Of a stretch of DNA of 21,135 nt, positions 16,901-21,135 are shown in pieces. Source of the stretch: a virus. The translations under genes and the position numbers were made by a program. Position 1 is the stretch's first letter. The number at the start of each line of letters is the position of its first letter. The stretch lies in the IMG/VR virus record IMGVR_UViG_3300042898_005321, positions 1 through 21,135 of that record; one strand, written 5' to 3'. The notes under the pieces were generated by a model. That model saw only the letters and a program-made list of their open reading frames with translations. It did no database searches and was not told the origin of the DNA.

Positions 16901-18089
16901 AGACTATTCCACAAATTTTGGTATTAGCACTAGAAGAATTGCCAAGGCTGCAAAAAGACTCTGTGAAGAATTTGAAGTTGCAGAAAAGTTAGTTGCCAAA
17001 GCGGTTGCTGCAGCTGAAAGAACTGCTGGAATGACTGTTACTCAAAGTAAGTCAGAATGCATCAGATTTATTTGCAGAGCTGAAGATTTAGATGGTATGC
17101 AACCTGGTGATTCCAATTTCGATGATTCATTCAAACAAAAAGCAATTGAAGTTCTTCAAGGACATGGATTCCAAGTTGATCCAGGAACATTCTCTTTCAC
17201 AGACTTGATTGTTTCAGAAAATGGTGATGTTACTGCTACAGTTTCGACATCTACATCAAAAGCATTCAAAGCTGACGAACTAGAAGGTGAACTTCAAGCT
17301 GAAGAACCAGCTGAAATGCCTGTAGTAATGACTGAAGGTGCAAGAATAGCTAGAAAGAACAGAAGAGACAATATTTTAGCTAAATACGCACAAGCTGCAC
17401 CTGGCATGGGCGCTCCTGCTCCTGTTGGTCCAGCTGCTGGTCCTGTTGATCCAGGTTTAGGTGCTGGTCCAGCTGCTGCAGGTGGTGATTTAGGAATTTC
17501 ATCACTTACTGGTGGTCCAGACATGAACGAAGCTGGTGATATGGACGCAATGTCTGAACCAGGTGAAAAGAAACCGTGGGGATCTGTCTGCCCAGTTTGT
17601 GGTGCAGATGATGTAAACATTTCTGAATCAAATGCTGACTGCCAAAGCTGTGGTACTACATACAAGATCCTTCAACAAATTGAATTAATTTCAATGGGTG
17701 ACAAGGGCAAATCTTCACCAGAAGAAGAACCTATGGGACTTGGTCCAGACACTGGGTTAGGTATGGCAACTGCACCTACAGAAATGCCTGCTGCTAATCC
17801 TGCAGCTCCAGGTATGGGACCAGTAGCATCTGATATCAAAACAATGATCAGATTATCAGCTACAGTTGATTCTGACGTGTATTTGAAAACTGCATTACCA
17901 ACCTTTGATAGAACAAAAGAATCAATGCTTCCTGTCGGTATGGTTTGTCCATCTTGCGGAGATAGACAAGCTCATAAAGTCAAAAGTAATACATTCTGCT
18001 ACAAATGTGGAAATTATTCAAGAACCACAGTACAAGCTTCTAAGAAGGATCCATCAAAACTTGATGTATCAATTACTTGGATTGATTAG
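13950..18089 (+). CDS. Prohead maturation protease with a very long C-terminal extension
   Basis: The product has 1379 residues. Residues about 70-250 form an HK97 gp4/herpesvirus assemblin-type serine protease domain: GVPIYTNHKNDDIEQAKGMV with likely catalytic H126, IHDVSMGASVEW with likely S177, and FIELSCVGDGAFES, which matches the usual 'E-hydrophobic-S-x-V' ending. A zinc insert (C187-x2-C190, C201-x-H203) follows the active-site serine. The remaining 1100 residues are mainly helical and acidic, with Pro/Gly/Ala linkers (around 1150-1200) and two zinc ribbons (C1214/C1217/C1231/C1234 and C1333/C1336/C1350/C1353). KTAS at 30-33 and 968-971 and KTAL at 630-633 may be self-cleavage sites. 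The long tail could serve as scaffold. AAGGA at 13937-13941 supports the start. It is much longer than usual family members. Confidence 0.85.
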   Translation: MYKVAKGGAITINSFLNENDRNIARDYIIKTASSNMREAAKIGLQSLYADPKEVLEKYKDFDIVKEMQARKGAKLLWVRARAIDADVVNANGDLFSKEELLKEVEIKGQKIPSYKTFEGVPIYTNHKNDDIEQAKGMVVYAEWDEKEDCVYCTFFVDEEAYPDIARNIRTGVIHDVSMGASVEWGVCSICGNKAYTEKDYCEHLKKYKGKTHPESGKKSYEKNYGVKFIELSCVGDGAFESCEIQEIYDVDDVLDAAMNLEKKANELSSNIVLALHETSSIPQHRAEYENCLSVANFTAKTAVRLAQQAGTLVGGPLLAGAGANQNSTVSAVLTALGIDPASGLNILDLINLSLNFLEVAVMNMFARKDNVDLGHVGKITKSMAELQSTMQDMIDDGVDVGSGQRPQQINQPQNMQQGQAPQASPMNANIGLANYAPTESVGKVMDLTLPGDQDNQVGGGVALASSVHNLVWASRDGKREVFASSQNSSSSNKILNLTKNILDLKNNLNNNSQVQISIDSVIRIANERSKNIKTNTPFMAGSRNQMDHFAKIASEQRKKLAAAVTIDFKVEDNAGNRVVLSTDGSITGYTNGKRTAWVPILNENQLGLMENGQGTRVAAELLKDYSQFVKTALLDVKERLDDRESQLDEVRNGESYDNLATGVKSKNTGVDQNVRELQLKSKQTGASQDAVREILLGDAGLYGRRVKDEEVCKSLTELVDEVTHGVPTEVLEKQLACCRAEGSASAHEIMAATINALGKAVISSLETPKTIVRIAQTLTEEPMLPEMIGTAAAGTDMEADKAEKADFFGGNAEPENSVSAVIKQLGAAVTSEITAQDLADALSVAVEEGEMTKEGVSRIAELLMGQASVPEEGLDVETAPSKNEELKSALMSALDSDADLISKDDLKSAISAMAMSSKETGTTPDEVVDSVEAMPEKQLMAAIDRAKTATATDGRLRARARREFWGVKTASTKNISDNVIGWLADYSTNFGISTRRIAKAAKRLCEEFEVAEKLVAKAVAAAERTAGMTVTQSKSECIRFICRAEDLDGMQPGDSNFDDSFKQKAIEVLQGHGFQVDPGTFSFTDLIVSENGDVTATVSTSTSKAFKADELEGELQAEEPAEMPVVMTEGARIARKNRRDNILAKYAQAAPGMGAPAPVGPAAGPVDPGLGAGPAAAGGDLGISSLTGGPDMNEAGDMDAMSEPGEKKPWGSVCPVCGADDVNISESNADCQSCGTTYKILQQIELISMGDKGKSSPEEEPMGLGPDTGLGMATAPTEMPAANPAAPGMGPVASDIKTMIRLSATVDSDVYLKTALPTFDRTKESMLPVGMVCPSCGDRQAHKVKSNTFCYKCGNYSRTTVQASKKDPSKLDVSITWID

Positions 18090-18094
18090 TATGC

Positions 18095-18127
18095 ATATTA
18101 GTGAGGGATTTATTCCCTCACTAATAT
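18095..18127 (+). terminator. Long hairpin after the protease gene, without a T-run
   Basis: A 14-base-pair perfect stem (18095-18108 with 18114-18127; ATATTAGTGAGGGA/TCCCTCACTAATAT) with a TTTAT loop begins five bases after the stop codon. The following bases are CTTAAAAAAA rather than Ts, so it may be a partial terminator, an mRNA 3'-end stabiliser or a processing site. Confidence 0.55.
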
Positions 18128-18241
18128 CTTAAAAAAAGGTGTAAAAACAATTTATCTAGAAATTAAAAAAAAGTTAACAAATAACTATTTTATAGATTCT
18201 TTGATAAAAGATTTTATTTTATTAAGGGAAGCAGCATAAAA

Positions 18242-19945
18242 ATGAATAAAAATTCGAATAAAGCCAATCAGGTGAGATTTGCAGCAATGAGATTAGCTGA
18301 AATTAATGCAACTGATAAAGAAGATCTTATGAACTGCGCTTCTGACATGCAAAAAACAGCATCATTGGAAACAAACGAAGCTGTTTTAGTAGCAAAAGCA
18401 ATTAGAGCTAAGTATCTTCCAAACATTGCAAGACAAGCTGGTCTTGATGTTTCAAATTTAGACCTTGATAATGGCAAAGAGACTGTTGACTTCGCAAACG
18501 ATGAATCTGACGATGATGAAGACGATATGGAATTTCATCACTTTGAGAGTGATGATAATTCAGATGATGTAGAAGACGATGACATGTCTGATGAAGACAT
18601 GGATGACGAAGACGAAGTAGAAGATAGTGATGATGTCGCCACTTTTGAGATTGAAGTTCCCGCTGATATGGTTGACCAAGCACAAAAAGCTGTGCAAAAG
18701 GCGCTAGATAATCTTCTTGGCGGAGATGATGATTCTGATGAAGATGATGATGAAGATGTCACTCATTTTAACGATGATGATGATATGGATTCCGAAGATG
18801 AATCAGATGATGACGAAGACAATGAAAACCAATTTATGAAAAAAAGCAACGAGGTTAGATCAATGACTAAACAAGCATTGGCTGAGCGCAAGGCACAGAG
18901 AGAGGCTCTCTTGAGAAGAGCAGAAAGAGAAGAAATTCTCAAGAAGATTGCTTCAGAAGAAGAGAATTATCCAGCATCAGCCTCATTTAAGTATAACGAA
19001 GATATGGTTGACATGAAGGGTGAAGTTGAATACCCAAGCATGACAATGGAAGGCGGTGAGGGTAACTCACTCAAGGAACAAAATCCAACATGGGCTGAAC
19101 AAAAAGTTCCTACAATGAATCCAGGTTCATTGGAATTTCCTTCAGTCACAAAACCTAGTAAATTTGAAGGTTCTGGCGATGGCTCTTTAGAGTACACCGT
19201 TGATTGGGATCATTTAGAAAATCCTTCTGAAGGATTAGAAGATGTTGATCATCCTCATATTCCAACCCAAATGCCTTCTATGCCACACAAGACCACCAAA
19301 ACAGTTGCCGCTTCAAAGGAAGAAGATCATGAAGTTGAGTGTACCTCATGTGGTAAATCAATGAGAATGACCGAAGCAGCTATGAATGATGAAACAACTA
19401 GATGTGCAAATAAAGATTGTCCAACAAATGCTGAATCAAAAAATGAAGAAGATGAGGATGAGGATGTCAAGGAAGCTCAAACAGTAAGTGTCCCTGATGT
19501 CAATAACAAATTAATAGGCGTTGGAAATGCTCAAAAGCAAATGAAAGGTCTTCAAGAAAACATTAAAAACACTGGTGAACAATTATCGCAAAACGCATCT
19601 CTTGACTTAGCAAGAATCAAAACTTCCTATAGCTGTGCTACTAAATTAGCATTAGCTGGAATTATTACTTCTGAGGAAGTTGATTCATATGCTGAACAAA
19701 TGATCAATGATGGTCTTAAGTCTGATTCAATGATCAGACAAACCAAACTCTTACTTAAATCGGCACAATCTTCAACTGAAAGAGTTGTTGCAGCTGCTGC
19801 TGAAAGAATGAGTACTAGAACCGCTTCTACACTAGGCGTATCTACATCTCCTGCACTAAGTGGTGGATTATCCAACAACAGTGCAGCTCTTGACATCCAG
19901 GGTGCTCTTAAGGGTACTTGGACAATGCCAAAAATCGAGGACTAA
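18242..19945 (+). CDS. Acidic zinc-finger protein between protease and capsid genes, probable scaffold or core protein
   Basis: This 567-residue protein occupies the usual place of a scaffold gene. Residues about 85-200 are dominated by Asp and Glu (for example DDVEDDDMSDEDMDDEDEVE), interrupted by a helical segment. A basic helical segment follows (LAERKAQREALLRRAEREEI). Residues 260-350 are Pro/Gly/Glu-rich. A likely zinc finger at 367-393 has C367-x2-C370 and C388-x4-C393. The C-terminal 140 residues are helical, with an Ala-rich end. KTAS at 38-41 and RTAS at 526-529 would trim both ends if they are maturation sites, leaving the acidic centre. AAGGGAA (18224-18230) is the ribosome site. 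Scaffold proteins hold capsid subunits during assembly and are removed later; the role here is inferred from position and composition. Confidence 0.8.
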   Translation: MNKNSNKANQVRFAAMRLAEINATDKEDLMNCASDMQKTASLETNEAVLVAKAIRAKYLPNIARQAGLDVSNLDLDNGKETVDFANDESDDDEDDMEFHHFESDDNSDDVEDDDMSDEDMDDEDEVEDSDDVATFEIEVPADMVDQAQKAVQKALDNLLGGDDDSDEDDDEDVTHFNDDDDMDSEDESDDDEDNENQFMKKSNEVRSMTKQALAERKAQREALLRRAEREEILKKIASEEENYPASASFKYNEDMVDMKGEVEYPSMTMEGGEGNSLKEQNPTWAEQKVPTMNPGSLEFPSVTKPSKFEGSGDGSLEYTVDWDHLENPSEGLEDVDHPHIPTQMPSMPHKTTKTVAASKEEDHEVECTSCGKSMRMTEAAMNDETTRCANKDCPTNAESKNEEDEDEDVKEAQTVSVPDVNNKLIGVGNAQKQMKGLQENIKNTGEQLSQNASLDLARIKTSYSCATKLALAGIITSEEVDSYAEQMINDGLKSDSMIRQTKLLLKSAQSSTERVVAAAAERMSTRTASTLGVSTSPALSGGLSNNSAALDIQGALKGTWTMPKIED

Positions 19946-19977
19946 TTTCCTCATCAAATAATTAGGAGAAATAAACA

Positions 19978-20631
19978 ATGGCTATTCGTGCATTAAACAC
20001 ACTCGTAGTTGCTAACTACAACACAGCTGCTTCTGGCTCATGGCTTGCAGGCGATGCTCTTTTCCTTCAATCTGACGGAACTGTTGCAGCTGCATATAGA
20101 TCAGCTACAGGTTTTACAACACTTCAACAACAATTAGGTAAGTTTGTCGGATTCTCTGCAGATGATACTGCAAGAACTGGCAACACTATGATTCTTGCAG
20201 ATCCAGTTGGATCTTCTTACACTGATGCATCAGGTGTTCTTCAAGCTAACAACAACGGCTTCTACGTTGTTTCAAAGAGAGCAATTGGTGACTTCTTGGC
20301 TGAAAACGTCAACGGTGTTACTAACCCAACTGCTGGTTCTTCAGGATATGAAGGCCCAAGAAGAGGCGTAGGCGTTTTCAATACACCAGGCGCACAATTT
20401 ATTACTGATAGATTTGCATCCGTTGCATCCACTAACATTACTACTGACGGCGTTGCTGCTGGATGGACCCCTGCTGTAGGCGATCTTCTTACAGTTGCAG
20501 CTGGTTCAGCTAATGCTGGTAAGATTGTTAAATTAGGCACAGTTGGTACAGACGGCGTTATCATTGGTAGAGTTGATTCTTATGACTCTGCTGCTGGCCT
20601 TCTTTACTTCACACAACTTAGTGGCGTCTAA
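19978..20631 (+). CDS. Probable capsid decoration or head-stabilising protein
   Basis: This 217-residue protein is rich in Gly, Ala, Thr, Ser, Val and Asn with few charges, typical of beta-rich surface proteins. It opens MAIRALNTLVVANYNTAASG. Patterns such as GDALFLQSDGTVAAA, GDLLTVAAGSANAGKIVKLG and GVIIGRVDSYDSAAGLLYF suggest a beta-barrel or beta-tulip fold like those of phage lambda gpD-type stabilisers. It has a strong ribosome site (AGGAG, 19964-19968, nine bases before the ATG). Its codons contain more C-ending triplets (AAC, TAC, GGC) than the genes upstream, as expected for a highly expressed product. It sits directly before the capsid gene. The family assignment is from composition and position, not a clear motif. 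Confidence 0.6.
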   Translation: MAIRALNTLVVANYNTAASGSWLAGDALFLQSDGTVAAAYRSATGFTTLQQQLGKFVGFSADDTARTGNTMILADPVGSSYTDASGVLQANNNGFYVVSKRAIGDFLAENVNGVTNPTAGSSGYEGPRRGVGVFNTPGAQFITDRFASVASTNITTDGVAAGWTPAVGDLLTVAAGSANAGKIVKLGTVGTDGVIIGRVDSYDSAAGLLYFTQLSGV

Positions 20632-20664
20632 TCGGTAAAGAATTTTTAAAGGAGAATTATTCAA

Positions 20665-21135
20665 ATGTCAATGATTAAGAGAAACACAAATGAGCAAAGA
20701 GAATCCATTATTGCAATGGCTCTCGAGACTCCAGAGGGACGCACAGCTCTTGCACAAGCAATGGTTGAGCCAATCAAGACTTCCCTCATGTACCAAGCCA
20801 TCGGACGCAAGCTTTTGATGGTTGATGAGCTCCCACAAGGCGCTCTTGCTCGCTACGAGAGAGACGTTGCTGTAAAGTCATACGTCATTCCTAAGCGTGG
20901 TGCTGTTCCAACAGCTGAGGTTGAGGCTGAAGAGCTTCTCGTTCCTACAGTTGAATTAGCTGCACACCCACAAATTAGATTGAACGAAATCCGCCAAAGA
21001 AGATTCTATATTGTCGATAGAGCTCAAGTCCGTGCTAAGGACTCCCTCCAAAGACAAGAAGATACTGAAGTCTTCAAGGTCATCAATGCTGGTGTTCCAA
21101 CTGACCAAGCAATCTCCGTTTCTGGTACTCTTCAA
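20665..21135 (+). CDS. Major capsid protein (HK97 fold), N-terminal part cut by the window edge
   Basis: The frame runs 157 codons to the window edge without a stop. It follows a strong ribosome site AAAGGAG (20648-20654), ten bases before the ATG. The text ETPEGRTALAQAMVEPIKTS, then AIGRKLLMVDELPQGAL, then RYERDVAVKSYVIPKRG, resembles the N-terminal arm and E-loop part of major capsid proteins from large tailed phages. Its location after protease, scaffold-like and decoration-like genes fits. Codon use differs from the rest of the window: CTC, CGC, GAG, ATC and TCC are frequent, as expected for translational selection. GRTAL (25-29) could be where an N-terminal peptide is removed, but this is speculative. 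Confidence 0.82.
   Translation, partial: MSMIKRNTNEQRESIIAMALETPEGRTALAQAMVEPIKTSLMYQAIGRKLLMVDELPQGALARYERDVAVKSYVIPKRGAVPTAEVEAEELLVPTVELAAHPQIRLNEIRQRRFYIVDRAQVRAKDSLQRQEDTEVFKVINAGVPTDQAISVSGTLQ

Noticed and set aside
16544-17665. Minus-strand open frames of 109 and 123 codons inside the protease gene
   Set aside because: They are antisense shadows of a biased coding sequence, with Ser/Pro/Ala-rich products and no ribosome sites, and they overlap a clearly real gene.
18408-18762. Minus-strand open frames opposite the acidic region of the 18242 gene
   Set aside because: The products are Ser- or His/Arg-rich mirrors of GAT/GAA repeats on the + strand and lack start signals.
19937-19951. 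GAGGA/TCCTC hairpin over the stop codon of the 18242 gene
   Set aside because: The stem is only five base pairs with no T-run; it is likely chance.

Overview
This window looks like part of the head-morphogenesis and DNA-packaging region of a tailed double-stranded DNA phage (Caudoviricetes), probably a large one. The DNA is AT-rich and sixteen tightly packed genes run on the + strand, with stop-start overlaps such as TAATG at 1771 and 8347. The order is classical: putative small terminase, large terminase, a block of unknown proteins, portal, prohead protease, acidic scaffold-like protein, decoration-like protein and major capsid protein. The host cannot be named from the sequence. Arginine is mostly AGA, TAA ends nearly every gene, and strong Shine-Dalgarno sites are confined mainly to the capsid genes.

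Layout. 1-137 is the start of a minus-strand gene that runs off the left edge. 138-278 is a divergent intergenic region with a strong hairpin. 279-1025 is an unknown protein followed by a clear intrinsic terminator. 1091-3882 carries the terminase pair. 3917-11436 holds nine mostly unrecognised genes, among them a DUF192-like protein whose reading frame has no usable start, an acidic protein with a His-Glu-Asp repeat, and a protein with a conserved-looking Cys4 motif. 11470-13824 is a portal protein fused at its C-terminus to a DUF559/Vsr-like nuclease domain, followed by a terminator. 13950-18089 is a 1379-residue protein with an HK97/herpesvirus-type maturation protease at its N-terminus. 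18242-19945 is an acidic, zinc-finger-containing scaffold-like protein. 19978-20631 is a probable decoration protein. 20665 to the right edge is the start of the major capsid protein.

How they work together. The terminase pair and portal would pump DNA. The protease and acidic proteins would build and mature the prohead. The capsid and decoration proteins would form the shell. The block between terminase and portal most likely encodes internal or accessory head proteins, but this is inferred from position only.

The most interesting observations are the portal-nuclease fusion, the DUF192 domain interrupted by UGA, the very long protease, and a recurrent (K/R)-T-A-S tetrapeptide in many of these proteins. 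That tetrapeptide resembles the A/S cleavage sites of the herpesvirus assemblin family and may be the recognition motif of the phage's own maturation protease.
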